Source: Pseudomonas sp. LFM046 (GTDB lineage Bacteria; Pseudomonadota; Gammaproteobacteria; Pseudomonadales; Pseudomonadaceae). From it: DNA of 64,000 bases. The position numbers were made by a program, and so were the translations under genes. Of this stretch, positions 20,861 to 35,591 are shown piece by piece. The stretch covers positions 886,161-950,160 of the forward strand of contig NZ_JYKO02000001.1 in assembly GCF_000949385.2 (NCBI RefSeq), written 5' to 3'. The notes under the pieces are model-generated. The model was not told the origin of the DNA. It did no database searches and was given only the letters and a program-made list of their open reading frames with translations. The first letter of the stretch is position 1; the number at the start of each line of letters is the position of its first letter.

Positions 20861-22068
20861 TGCTGGCCCGTCTGCTCGCCGCCCCGTCGCCGCTGCGCAG
20901 CCGCCGCGGCATCGACATCGACTTCCCACTGCTGGCCGGCTGCCTGTCGCTGCTCGGACTTGGCCTGGTGATGATCACCTCGGCGTCCTCGGAAGTTGCG
21001 GCGGCGCAGTCCGGCAATCCGCTCTACCACATGATTCGCCACCTGATTTACCTGGCCATCGGCCTCGGCGCAGGGCTGTTGACCCTGCAGGTGCCGATGG
21101 CGTTCTGGCAGCGCCACGGCGCGCGACTCATGCTCCTGGCCTTCGTGCTGCTGATCTTGGTGGTGCTGCCGGGCATCGGCCGTGAAATCAACGGTGCCAA
21201 GCGCTGGATCGGCTTCGGTTTGTTCAACCTGCAGCCGTCCGAGCTGGCCAAGCTGTTCTCCGTGATGTTCATTGCCGGCTACATGGTGCGTCGCCAGGAC
21301 GAGGTGCGCGAGAAACTCACCGGTTTCATCAAACCGATGCTGGTGCTCGGGCCCATCGCCTTGCTGCTGCTGGCCGAACCGGACTTCGGCGCCACCGTGG
21401 TGCTGGTGGGGTCCTGCATCGCCATGCTGTTCCTTGGCGGCATCAACCTGGTGCGCTTCATTCCCCTGGCCGGCGCGGTACTGGCGGCGGGCGTGTTCGT
21501 GATGACCAACCAGAGCTACCGCATGCAGCGCCTGACCAACTTCGTCGACCCCTGGGCCGACCAGTACGGCGCTGGCTACCAACTGAGCCAGGCGCTCATC
21601 GCCTTCGGCCGTGGCGAATGGTTCGGCGTGGGCCTGGGCAACAGCATCCAGAAGCAGTTCTACCTGCCGGAAGCCCATACGGACTTCGTCTTCGCCGTGC
21701 TGGCGGAGGAGCTGGGCATGGTGGGGGCACTGGCCACCGTGGGCCTGTTCGTCTTTGTCAGCGTGCGCGCGCTCTATATCGGCCTCTGGGCCGAGAAGGC
21801 GCGGCAGTATTTCTCCGCCTATGTCGCCTACGGCCTCGCCTTCCTCTGGATTGGTCAGGTGCTGATCAACATCGGCGTGAACATTGGCCTGTTGCCTACC
21901 AAGGGCCTGACCCTGCCGTTCCTCAGCTACGGCGGCAGCTCCCTGGTGATCTGCTGCGTCAGCCTCGCGCTGCTCCTGCGGATCGAATGGGAGCGGCGTA
22001 CCCATCTCGGCAATGAGGAAGTGGAGTTCGCCGAAAGCGATTTCTTTGATGAGGAGGTGCGCCCATGA
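20860..22068 (+). CDS. ftsW: septal peptidoglycan glycosyltransferase FtsW
   Basis: A 402-residue SEDS-family membrane protein with about ten helices that polymerises lipid II at the septum together with FtsI. Visible signatures are MITSASSEVA near the first helices, GINGAKRWI-like REINGAKRWIGFG, LLAEPDFGATVV (the acidic residue region needed for catalysis) and the large extracellular loop QGYQLSQALIAFGRGEWFGVGLGNS-like segment. The ATG overlaps the murD stop, and the end overlaps murG by 4 bases. Confidence 0.98.
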   Translation: MLARLLAAPSPLRSRRGIDIDFPLLAGCLSLLGLGLVMITSASSEVAAAQSGNPLYHMIRHLIYLAIGLGAGLLTLQVPMAFWQRHGARLMLLAFVLLILVVLPGIGREINGAKRWIGFGLFNLQPSELAKLFSVMFIAGYMVRRQDEVREKLTGFIKPMLVLGPIALLLLAEPDFGATVVLVGSCIAMLFLGGINLVRFIPLAGAVLAAGVFVMTNQSYRMQRLTNFVDPWADQYGAGYQLSQALIAFGRGEWFGVGLGNSIQKQFYLPEAHTDFVFAVLAEELGMVGALATVGLFVFVSVRALYIGLWAEKARQYFSAYVAYGLAFLWIGQVLINIGVNIGLLPTKGLTLPFLSYGGSSLVICCVSLALLLRIEWERRTHLGNEEVEFAESDFFDEEVRP

Positions 22069-23127
22069 GCGGCAACGTGCTGATCATGGCTGGCGGCACC
22101 GGCGGCCACGTGTTCCCGGCTCTGGCCTGCGCCCGCGAGTTTCAGGCACGCGGCTTCAAGGTGCATTGGCTGGGCACGCCGAAAGGCATCGAGAACGAGC
22201 TGGTGCCCCAGGCCGGCCTGCCGCTGCACCTCATCCAGGTGAGCGGCCTGCGTGGCAAGGGGCTGAAGTCCCTGATCAAAGCGCCTTTCGAGCTGCTCAA
22301 GTCGCTGTTCCAGGCGCGCCGCATCGTGCGTGAACTGAACCCGGTCTGCGTGCTTGGCATGGGTGGCTACGTCACCGGTCCGGGCGGCCTGGCCGCGCGG
22401 CTGTCCGGTGTGCCCCTGATCATCCACGAACAGAACGCCGTGGCAGGTACCGCCAACCGCAGCCTGGCGCCGTTCGCCAGCCGCGTGTGCGAGGCCTTCC
22501 CCGAGACCTTCGGGAAAAGCGACAAACGGCGCACCACCGGCAACCCGGTGCGTGAGGAGCTGTTCCTGGAAACCCCGCGTGATGCCCTGCGCGGCCGCAA
22601 ACCGCGCCTGCTGGTGCTGGGCGGCAGCCTGGGAGCCGAGCCGCTGAACAAGCTGCTACCCGAGGCCCTGGCCAAACTGCCGGCAGACCTGCGTCCGGAA
22701 GTCTTCCACCAGGCTGGCCGAAAACATGACGAGATCACTGCGGAGCGTTATCGCGACGCCGCGGTCGAAGCCGAGGTCGCGCCCTTCATCAAGGACATGG
22801 CTCGTGCCTACGCCTGGGCCGATCTGGTCATTTGCCGTGCCGGCGCCCTGACCGTGAGCGAACTGGCCGCTGCTGGCCTGCCCTCGTTCCTGGTGCCGCT
22901 GCCCCATGCGATCGACGACCACCAGTCGCGCAATGCCGAATACCTGGCGAAGGAGGGCGCGGCTGTCCTTCTTCCGCAACATTCCACTGACGCGGCCAAG
23001 CTGGCCGCTCAGCTGACCGAGGTCCTGATGCAACCCGAGAAACTCAAGGCCATGGGTGCTACCGCCCGCCGTCTGGCCAAACCCGCCGCCACCCGTACCG
23101 TGGTTGAGATCTGCCTGGAGGTGGTCC

Positions 23128-23135
<8 letters not shown>
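22065..23135 (+). CDS. murG: UDP-GlcNAc:lipid I N-acetylglucosaminyltransferase MurG
   Basis: A 356-residue peripheral membrane glycosyltransferase (GT28, GT-B fold) that turns lipid I into lipid II. The Gly-rich loops [12 protein letters not shown] (near residue 11) and [11 protein letters not shown], the [12 protein letters not shown] segment and the UDP-GlcNAc motif [17 protein letters not shown] are intact. It overlaps ftsW by 4 bases (ATGA) and murC by 8. Confidence 0.99.
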
Positions 23136-25532
<2,397 letters not shown>

Positions 25533-25536
25533 TCCC

Positions 25537-26400
25537 ATGCGTAGCGCCACTATCCGCCGTCAGGAACCCGTAATCGGCCGCGTCGCTCCGTCGCGTAAGC
25601 CGGTGCCGCGTGGCGCCAGTCGGATGGTGGCCAAGGAGCCGCTGTCGCAGCGCCTGCCCAAGCCGAGCTTCGGCTTCCTCAGGAAGCTGGCCTGGCCGGT
25701 GATGTTGGCGGTGCTCGGCTTCGGTGCCTATGAAGCGGCGCAGCGGCTGCTGCCCTACGCCGACCGGCCCATCGCCAAGGTCAATGTGCAGGGCGACCTG
25801 AGCTACATCAGCCAACAGGCGGTGCAGCAGCGGATTGCCCCGTACATCGCGGCGAGCTTCTTCAGCATCGACCTGGCGAGCATGCGCCGCGAGCTGGAAC
25901 AGATGCCCTGGATCGCCCATGCCGAGGTACGCCGGGTATGGCCGGACCAGGTGATGGTCCGCCTGGAAGAACAACTGCCCATCGCCCGCTGGGGCGACGA
26001 GGCACTGCTGAACAACCAGGGCCAGGCATTCGCCCCGCGCGAGCTGGCCCACTATGAACAGCTGCCCCAGCTCTGGGGCCCGCAGCGGGCCCAGGAGCAG
26101 GTGATGCAGCAATACCAGATGCTCAGCCAGATGCTGCGCCCGCTCGGCTTCTCCATAGCCCGGCTGGAGCTGCGCGAGCGCGGTAGTTGGTTCCTGTCCA
26201 CCGGCCAGGGCGTCGAGCTCTTGCTGGGACGGGATCACCTGGTGGAGAAAATGCGACGTTTCATCTCGATCTACGAGAAAACGCTGAAGGACCAGATGGC
26301 GAACATAGAGCGCGTCGACTTGCGCTATCCCAATGGCCTGTCTGTGGCCTGGCGGGCGTCGGTCGAAGCCCCGGCGGCGACCACGGTCGCCGTGCAGTGA
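25537..26400 (+). CDS. ftsQ: cell division protein FtsQ
   Basis: A 287-residue bitopic division protein with a basic cytoplasmic N-terminus (about 50 residues), one membrane helix (about 51-68), a POTRA domain (about 77-146, beginning [14 protein letters not shown]) and a beta domain that in E. coli binds FtsB. It forms FtsQLB with the FtsL encoded at 13.6 kb. Followed after 21 bp by ftsA. Confidence 0.97.
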   Translation: MRSATIRRQEPVIGRVAPSRKPVPRGASRMVAKEPLSQRLPKPSFGFLRKLAWPVMLAVLGFGAYEAAQRLLPYADRPIAKVNVQGDLSYISQQAVQQRIAPYIAASFFSIDLASMRRELEQMPWIAHAEVRRVWPDQVMVRLEEQLPIARWGDEALLNNQGQAFAPRELAHYEQLPQLWGPQRAQEQVMQQYQMLSQMLRPLGFSIARLELRERGSWFLSTGQGVELLLGRDHLVEKMRRFISIYEKTLKDQMANIERVDLRYPNGLSVAWRASVEAPAATTVAVQ

Positions 26401-26421
26401 ATTAGAGAGAAGGTTAGAACC

Positions 26422-27672
26422 ATGGCAAGCGTACAGAGCGGCAAGATGATCGTCGGCCTGGACATCGGCACCTCCAAGGTGGTGGCGCTGGTGGGCGAGA
26501 TCGCAGCCGACGGCCAACTGGAAATCGTCGGCATTGGCACCCATCCGTCGCGCGGCCTGAAGAAGGGCGTGGTGGTGAACATCGAATCCACCGTGCAATC
26601 GATCCAGCGCGCAGTGGAAGAGGCCCAACTGATGGCGGGCTGCCGCATCCACTCGGCGTTCGTCGGCATCGCCGGCAATCACATCCGCAGCCTGAACTCC
26701 CACGGCATTGTGGCGATCCGCGACCGCGAGGTGAGCGGCGCCGACATCGAGCGCGTGCTGGACGCCGCCCAGGCCGTGGCTATTCCGGCTGACCAGCGCG
26801 TGCTGCACACCCTGGCCCAGGACTACGTGATCGACAACCAGGAAGGCGTGCGCGAGCCGCTCGGCATGTCCGGCGTGCGCCTGGAAGCCAAGGTGCACGT
26901 AGTGACCTGTGCAGTGAATGCGGCGCAGAACATCGAGAAGTGCGTGCGCCGCTGCGGCCTGGAAGTGGACGACATCATCCTGGAGCAACTGGCCTCGGCC
27001 TACTCGGTACTGACCGACGACGAGAAGGAACTGGGCGTCTGCCTGGTGGACATCGGTGGCGGCACCACTGACATCGCCATCTTCACTGAGGGCGCCATCC
27101 GCCATACCGCGGTGATCCCGATCGCCGGCGACCAGGTGACCAACGACATCGCCATGGCCCTGCGTACCCCGACCCAGTACGCCGAAGAGATCAAGATCCG
27201 CTACGCCTGCGCCCTGGCCAAGCTGGCCGGTGCCGGCGAAACCATCAAGGTGCCCAGCGTTGGCGACCGCCCGCCGCGCGAACTGTCGCGCCAAGCCCTG
27301 GCCGAAGTGGTCGAGCCTCGTTACGACGAGCTGTTCACGCTGGTCCAGGCGGAGCTGCGTCGCAGCGGCTACGAGGACCTGATCCCGGCAGGCATCGTCC
27401 TCACCGGCGGCACTGCGAAGATGGAAGGCGCGGTGGAACTGGCCGAAGAGATTTTCCACATGCCGGTGCGCCTCGGCGTGCCGCATAGCGTGAAGGGGCT
27501 CGCCGACGTCGTGCGCAACCCCATCTACTCCACGGGCGTGGGTCTTCTGCTGTACGGGCTGCGCAAGCAGTCTGATGGCATGCCCGCGTCCACTGGCAGC
27601 TTTGGCTATAGCGAAGAACCCAAGGCCCCTGTGCTGGAAAGGCTGAAGCGCTGGGTTCAGGGCAATTTTTAA
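26422..27672 (+). CDS. ftsA: cell division protein FtsA
   Basis: A 416-residue actin-like ATPase that anchors FtsZ to the inner membrane and recruits later division proteins. Actin-fold phosphate loops GLDIGTSKVVALVGE (near residue 12) and VDIGGGTTDIAIF (near 210) are present, as is the C-terminal amphipathic membrane-targeting helix ERLKRWVQGNF. The ribosome binding site is AGAGAAGG. It is 48 bp upstream of ftsZ. Confidence 0.98.
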   Translation: MASVQSGKMIVGLDIGTSKVVALVGEIAADGQLEIVGIGTHPSRGLKKGVVVNIESTVQSIQRAVEEAQLMAGCRIHSAFVGIAGNHIRSLNSHGIVAIRDREVSGADIERVLDAAQAVAIPADQRVLHTLAQDYVIDNQEGVREPLGMSGVRLEAKVHVVTCAVNAAQNIEKCVRRCGLEVDDIILEQLASAYSVLTDDEKELGVCLVDIGGGTTDIAIFTEGAIRHTAVIPIAGDQVTNDIAMALRTPTQYAEEIKIRYACALAKLAGAGETIKVPSVGDRPPRELSRQALAEVVEPRYDELFTLVQAELRRSGYEDLIPAGIVLTGGTAKMEGAVELAEEIFHMPVRLGVPHSVKGLADVVRNPIYSTGVGLLLYGLRKQSDGMPASTGSFGYSEEPKAPVLERLKRWVQGNF

Positions 27673-27720
27673 ACGCGGTACGCAGTAGGCGAAAAACTAA
27701 AAAAGGAAGGAGAGGGGAAA

Positions 27721-28908
27721 ATGTTCGAACTCGTAGATAACGTTCCGCAAACAGCGGTAATCAAAGTGATCGGTGTCGGTGGTGGCGGTGGCAACGCCGT
27801 GAACCACATGGCCAAGAGCAACATCGAAGGCGTCGAGTTCATCTGCGCCAACACCGATGCCCAGGCGCTGAAGAACATTGGCGCGCGCACCGTCCTGCAA
27901 CTCGGCCCGGGCGTGACCAAGGGCCTCGGCGCCGGCGCCAACCCCGAAGTCGGCCGCCAGGCTGCCATCGAGGACCGCGACCGCATCGCTGAAGTGCTGC
28001 AGGGCGCCGACATGGTCTTCATCACCACCGGCATGGGCGGCGGTACCGGTACCGGTGCGGCGCCGATCATCGCTGAAGTGGCCAAGGAAATGGGCATCCT
28101 CACCGTTGCGGTGGTGACCCGTCCGTTCCCGTTCGAAGGCCGCAAGCGCATGCAGATCGCCGATGAAGGCATCCGCTCCCTGGCCGAAAGCGTCGACTCG
28201 CTGATCACCATCCCCAACGAGAAGCTGCTGACCATCCTCGGCAAGGACGCCAGCCTGCTGGCCGCTTTCGCCAAGGCGGACGACGTGCTGGCCGGCGCTG
28301 TGCGCGGTATCTCCGACATCATCAAGCGCCCCGGCATGATCAACGTCGACTTCGCCGACGTTAAGACCGTGATGGGTGAAATGGGCATGGCCATGATGGG
28401 CACCGGCTGCGCCAGCGGTCCGAACCGCGCCCGCGAAGCCACCGAGGCAGCCATCCGCAACCCGCTGCTGGACGACGTCAACCTGCAGGGCGCGCGCGGC
28501 ATCCTGGTGAACATCACCGCCGGTCCCGACCTGTCCCTGGGCGAGTACTCCGACGTGGGTAACATCATCGAGCAGTTCGCTTCCGAGCACGCCACCGTCA
28601 AGGTGGGCACCGTGATCGATCCGGACATGCGCGACGAACTGCACGTGACCGTAGTGGCCACTGGCCTGGGCGCGCGCATCGAGAAGCCGGTCAAGGTGGT
28701 CGACAACACCGTTCAGGCAGCCGCCGTGGCCACCGCCACCGTAGCCGCCCGTCCGGAGCAGCCGTCGGTCAACTACCGCGACCTGGATCGCCCGACTGTG
28801 ATGCGCAATCAGGCTCACGCCGGCGCGGCCACTGCGGCCAAGCTGAACACGCAGGATGATCTGGATTATCTGGATATTCCGGCATTCCTGCGTCGCCAGG
28901 CTGATTGA
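27721..28908 (+). CDS. ftsZ: cell division GTPase FtsZ
   Basis: A 395-residue tubulin homologue forming the Z ring. The GTP-binding signature GGGTGTG is at 106-112, and the catalytic T7 loop NVDFADVKTVM is near 205. A variable linker of about 60 residues precedes the conserved C-terminal peptide DYLDIPAFLRRQAD, which binds FtsA and ZipA. A very strong purine-rich ribosome binding site (AAGGAAGGAGAGG) precedes the ATG, in line with its high expression. Confidence 0.99.
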   Translation: MFELVDNVPQTAVIKVIGVGGGGGNAVNHMAKSNIEGVEFICANTDAQALKNIGARTVLQLGPGVTKGLGAGANPEVGRQAAIEDRDRIAEVLQGADMVFITTGMGGGTGTGAAPIIAEVAKEMGILTVAVVTRPFPFEGRKRMQIADEGIRSLAESVDSLITIPNEKLLTILGKDASLLAAFAKADDVLAGAVRGISDIIKRPGMINVDFADVKTVMGEMGMAMMGTGCASGPNRAREATEAAIRNPLLDDVNLQGARGILVNITAGPDLSLGEYSDVGNIIEQFASEHATVKVGTVIDPDMRDELHVTVVATGLGARIEKPVKVVDNTVQAAAVATATVAARPEQPSVNYRDLDRPTVMRNQAHAGAATAAKLNTQDDLDYLDIPAFLRRQAD

Positions 28909-28950
28909 TGGACTGTATCAGGAGCATTAGGGTGATTGGTGTTCAGCAAA

Positions 28951-28976
28951 GGGCGGTTCTGCTATTATCGCCGCCC
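28951..28976 (+). promoter_or_regulatory. candidate lpxC promoter -10 inside an inverted repeat
   Basis: TATTAT at 28963-28968 lies between GGGCGG (28951-28956) and CCGCCC (28971-28976), which are complementary. No good -35 was found 16-18 bp upstream. The arrangement is noted as a possible promoter with dyad symmetry, about 50 bp before lpxC. Confidence 0.35.
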
Positions 28977-28984
28977 ATTGTTGA

Positions 28985-29932
<948 letters not shown>

Positions 29933-29955
29933 GCAATACCCTCTTTCCTGACTTC

Positions 29956-29983
29956 AAAGGCCACCCTCGGGTGGCCTTTTTTT
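29956..29983 (+). terminator. terminator after lpxC, shared with dciA
   Basis: AAAGGCCACCC, loop TC, GGGTGGCCTTT and a run of seven T in total. Placed between converging lpxC and dciA. Confidence 0.9.
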
Positions 29984-30007
29984 ATGCCTGTCTGAAGGGG
30001 ACCAAGC

Positions 30008-30463
30008 TCAGTCCTTTGGCTTACCGTGGCGAGCGAGACGCTCAAGGGCTTCACGCAGCCTGGGGTCGCTGACGGTTTCGGCGGTGGATTCCAGGCTTTC
30101 TGCCGCCGCGGGGGAGAGTCGGCCTTCGGTCACCGGCGCGCTGGTGGCGCCGTAGCTTGGCTGTACCTTGAACACGATGCGTTCCAGTCCGGCGAAAGCC
30201 TCGAAGGCCTTCAACTGGCGCAACAGGCGGGCCTGCTGGTAGCGCAGCCGGGTGGCCCAGTGGCCGTCGGTCACGATGAGCAGCAGCCTGCCCTCACGCC
30301 AGGAGGCAACATGGCAGTGTTCGCGGGCGGCAGGCTGCAACTGGCTGGCGAGCAGTTGCTGCAGCTGGTCGATGCGCTGGGCCTCGTTGAACAGCGCCCG
30401 TAGCGGCTTCTCCTCGCGCAGCAGCGCGGCGGGGGAGCGGGCGGGCAGGGGACGGAATGCCAT
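30008..30463 (-). CDS. dciA: DUF721 protein, DciA-type replicative helicase loader
   Basis: A 151-residue protein with the DUF721 domain (about 18-105: RIDQLQQLLASQLQPAAREHC, then a beta-rich RLLLIVTDGHWATRLRYQ). DciA is the ancestral bacterial partner that loads DnaB and replaces DnaC in most bacteria; the P. aeruginosa homologue has been tied to replication. I chose the ATG at 30463 (MAFRPLPARSP); the frame continues to 30685 but that part lacks family similarity. The acidic/Ala-rich tail is of unknown role. Confidence 0.85.
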   Translation of the reverse strand: MAFRPLPARSPAALLREEKPLRALFNEAQRIDQLQQLLASQLQPAAREHCHVASWREGRLLLIVTDGHWATRLRYQQARLLRQLKAFEAFAGLERIVFKVQPSYGATSAPVTEGRLSPAAAESLESTAETVSDPRLREALERLARHGKPKD

Positions 30464-30746
30464 GGTGGGTGCTTGAAGGAAATCGCGATGCCCCAATATT
30501 AACAGAAGCGAACTGTTGCCCCGGTGTTCCAAGGCCGCCGGACCTGCCACTTCCTCCGTTTTGCCGGAGTGCGAGGGCGCCGCGCTGGGGGACACCACCT
30601 CAACAGGTTCTGACGGGGGCTGGGAAGTGCACCCGCTTTCCTCGACAAGGAATCCGAGTAGAATGCCCCCTTCGCAAGCAGCCATGGCGGCTGCGCGGGC
30701 GACTCCAGGCCGCCCTCCATCCCAATGTGTGGAAGATCCTCTCTAT
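30464..30746. other. intergenic region between dciA and secA
   Basis: A 283-bp divergent gap. A TAGAAT -10-like hexamer sits at 30659-30664 without a clear -35. A short inverted repeat GCAGCC / GGCTGC (30678-30683 / 30689-30694) would fall at the start of a transcript from it. No secM-like gene was recognised; frames here that run into secA lack a protein signature. Confidence 0.4.
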
Positions 30747-33497
<2,751 letters not shown>

Positions 33498-33514
33498 GGC
33501 TCTGCTGCTGTTCC

Positions 33515-33550
33515 AACGCCGCGACCGGCCCTGCCGCTCGCGGCGTTTTT
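33515..33550 (+). terminator. terminator after secA
   Basis: AACGCCGCGA (33515-33524) pairs with TCGCGGCGTT (33538-33547) around a 13-nt loop and is followed by further T. Confidence 0.85.
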
Positions 33551-33615
33551 CCAGATAACCCCAGGCCGCCTGCGCTGTCCGCAGCCGGTCCCCTGATCAC
33601 AAAGGAGCGCTCCCC

Positions 33616-34833
33616 ATGGCTGTTGGTCTTGGCCCTCTGCCTACCCTGCACCCGGTACCCGGTTTCGAACTCGGCATCGCCTCTGCCGGCATCAAGCGCC
33701 CCGGGCGCAAGGACGTGGTGGTGATGCGCTGTGCCGCAGGTTCCACCGTGGCCGGAGTGACCACCACCAACGCCTTCTGTGCCGCCCCTGTGCTGATCAC
33801 CCGTGAGCGCGTGGCCGGCGATGTCCGCTATCTGCTGACCAACACCGGCAACGCCAACGCCGGCACCGGCCCGGACGGCCTGGTCCGTGCCCGTCGCGCC
33901 TGCGCGAAACTGGCCGAGCTGGCTGGCGTGAGTGAAGACGCTGTGCTGCCGTTCTCCACCGGCGTGATCGGTGAGCCGCTGCCGGTCGAGAAGATCGAAG
34001 CCGCGCTGCCCGCTGCCCTGGAGGATCTGAAGGTCGACAACTGGGCCCAGGCTGCCGAAGGCATCATGACCACCGACACCCTGCCCAAGGGGGCCAGCCG
34101 CCAGTTCCAGCACGACGGCGTGACCATCACCGTCACCGGCATCAGCAAGGGCGCCGGCATGATCCGCCCGAACATGGCCACCATGCTCGGTTACATCGCC
34201 ACCGACGCCAAGGTGGCCCGCGACGTGCTGCACGCCTTGGTGCGCGATGCGGCGAACAAGTCCTTCAACCGCATCACCATCGACGGCGACACCTCCACCA
34301 ACGACTGCTGCATGCTGATCGCCACCGGCCAGGCCGCCCTGCCCGAAATCACCGCTGCCAGCGGCGACCTGTTCGCCAAGCTGAAGCAAGCCGTGTTCGA
34401 TGTGTTCATGGAAATTGCCCAGGCCATCGTCCGTGACGGCGAAGGCGCTACCAAGTTCGTCACCGTGGAAGTGAACGGTGGTGGCAACCACCAGGAGTGC
34501 CTGGACGTGGCCTACGCCGTGGCCCACTCGCCGCTGATCAAGACGGCACTGTTCGCCTCCGATCCGAACTGGGGCCGCATCCTCGCCGCCGTGGGCTATG
34601 CCGGTGTGCCGAACCTGGACGTGAGCAAGATCGACGTCTTCCTCGGCGAAGTCTGCATCGCTAGCCAGGGCGGCCGCGCGGCCACCTACACCGAGGCGCA
34701 GGGCGCAGCGGTAATGGCCCGCGAGGAAATCAGCATTCGCATCGAATTGGGTCGTGGCGACTGCAGCGAAACCATCTGGACCACCGACCTGTCCCACGAA
34801 TACGTGAAGATCAACGCGGAATACCGGACGTAA
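33616..34833 (+). CDS. argJ: bifunctional ornithine acetyltransferase / N-acetylglutamate synthase
   Basis: A 405-residue ArgJ, the arginine-pathway enzyme that recycles acetyl groups from N-acetylornithine to glutamate. It is made as a precursor that cuts itself at the conserved MATMLG motif: Thr189 becomes the N-terminal nucleophile of the beta chain. The adjoining KGAGMIRPN and the C-terminal ending [11 protein letters not shown] are conserved. Whether it also accepts acetyl-CoA cannot be told from sequence. It sits 118 bp after secA with its own AAAGGAG ribosome binding site. Confidence 0.97.
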   Translation: MAVGLGPLPTLHPVPGFELGIASAGIKRPGRKDVVVMRCAAGSTVAGVTTTNAFCAAPVLITRERVAGDVRYLLTNTGNANAGTGPDGLVRARRACAKLAELAGVSEDAVLPFSTGVIGEPLPVEKIEAALPAALEDLKVDNWAQAAEGIMTTDTLPKGASRQFQHDGVTITVTGISKGAGMIRPNMATMLGYIATDAKVARDVLHALVRDAANKSFNRITIDGDTSTNDCCMLIATGQAALPEITAASGDLFAKLKQAVFDVFMEIAQAIVRDGEGATKFVTVEVNGGGNHQECLDVAYAVAHSPLIKTALFASDPNWGRILAAVGYAGVPNLDVSKIDVFLGEVCIASQGGRAATYTEAQGAAVMAREEISIRIELGRGDCSETIWTTDLSHEYVKINAEYRT

Positions 34834-34848
34834 TCCAGTCGCCCTCGC

Positions 34849-34884
34849 ATTCCCGATTTTCATCCCCCGATGAAAATCGGGAAT
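34849..34884. terminator. long perfect hairpin after argJ
   Basis: ATTCCCGATTTTCATC and GATGAAAATCGGGAAT form a perfect 16-bp stem around CCCC. Only TTT follows, so it is an imperfect rho-independent terminator, or an RNA-stabilising element. Confidence 0.6.
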
Positions 34885-34952
34885 TTGCCAGGGGCGCGGG
34901 CAGCTTTCATGATCCAGCGACACCCTAGGGAACTGGAACAAAGGAGGAAGGC

Positions 34953-35591
34953 ATGTCCCTGACACTGGTGATAGGCAACAAGAACTACTCGTCCTGGTCG
35001 CTGCGGGCCTGGTTGGCCATGGAACTGACCGGCTCACCGTATGACGAGGTACGAGTCCCCCTCTACCAGGCAGACAGCCACAAGCGCCTGTTGGCGTACT
35101 CGCCTACCGCCAAGGTCCCGGTGCTGAAGTCCGAAGACGGCACCATCTGGGATTCCCTGGCCATCGCCGAATACCTCGCCGAACGCTTCCCCGAAGCGCA
35201 CCTGTGGCCGTTTGGCCAGGCGGCTCGCGCCATGGCCCGTGCGGTCTGTGCGGAAATGCACAGCGGCTTCGTGCCCCTGCGCAGCCACATGCCGATGGAC
35301 ATGCGGCGCAGCCAGCCGCTCTCCGAGGTGCCGGAGGAAGTGACCGAGGACATCCGCCGCATTTGCGCCATCTGGGCCGAATGCCGCTCGCGCTTCGGCC
35401 AGGATGGCCCCTATCTGTTCGGCCATGCCAGCATCGCCGACGCCTTCTATGCGCCGGTGGCCAGCCGCCTGCGCAGTTATGCCGTGGAGCTGCCGGAAGA
35501 GGCAGCAGCCTACGTCGAGACCATTTATCGGTGGCCGGCTTTCCAGCGCTGGTACCAGGCCGCCTTGCAGGAGACGGAGATCATCGAATGA
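34953..35591 (+). CDS. glutathione S-transferase family protein
   Basis: A 212-residue protein with an N-terminal thioredoxin-like domain (MSLTLVIGNKNYSSWSLRAW, with the NYSSWS element where the GSH-activating Ser/Tyr resides) and an all-helical C-terminal domain. KVPVLKSEDGTIWDSLAIAEYL is the typical GSH-binding segment. Substrate unknown. It precedes and overlaps the Nudix-ThiE gene by 4 bases (ATGA), so the two are translationally coupled. Same neighbours as in P. aeruginosa. Confidence 0.9.
   Translation: MSLTLVIGNKNYSSWSLRAWLAMELTGSPYDEVRVPLYQADSHKRLLAYSPTAKVPVLKSEDGTIWDSLAIAEYLAERFPEAHLWPFGQAARAMARAVCAEMHSGFVPLRSHMPMDMRRSQPLSEVPEEVTEDIRRICAIWAECRSRFGQDGPYLFGHASIADAFYAPVASRLRSYAVELPEEAAAYVETIYRWPAFQRWYQAALQETEIIE

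Noticed and set aside
18806-20929. A 707-codon minus-strand frame opposite mraY and murD
   Set aside because: Same reason: it spans two well-defined genes and has typical antisense composition.
22001-22068. Possible frameshift at the ftsW-murG junction, since an overlapping frame (22013-22333) reads on
   Set aside because: The two genes simply overlap by ATGA, and both have complete family-length products; the other frame is a shadow.
30516-30746. N-terminal extension of SecA by 77 codons in an open frame
   Set aside because: The family N-terminus [12 protein letters not shown] begins at 30747. The upstream part has no similarity to SecA or to a SecM arrest sequence and includes a hairpin-like stretch.
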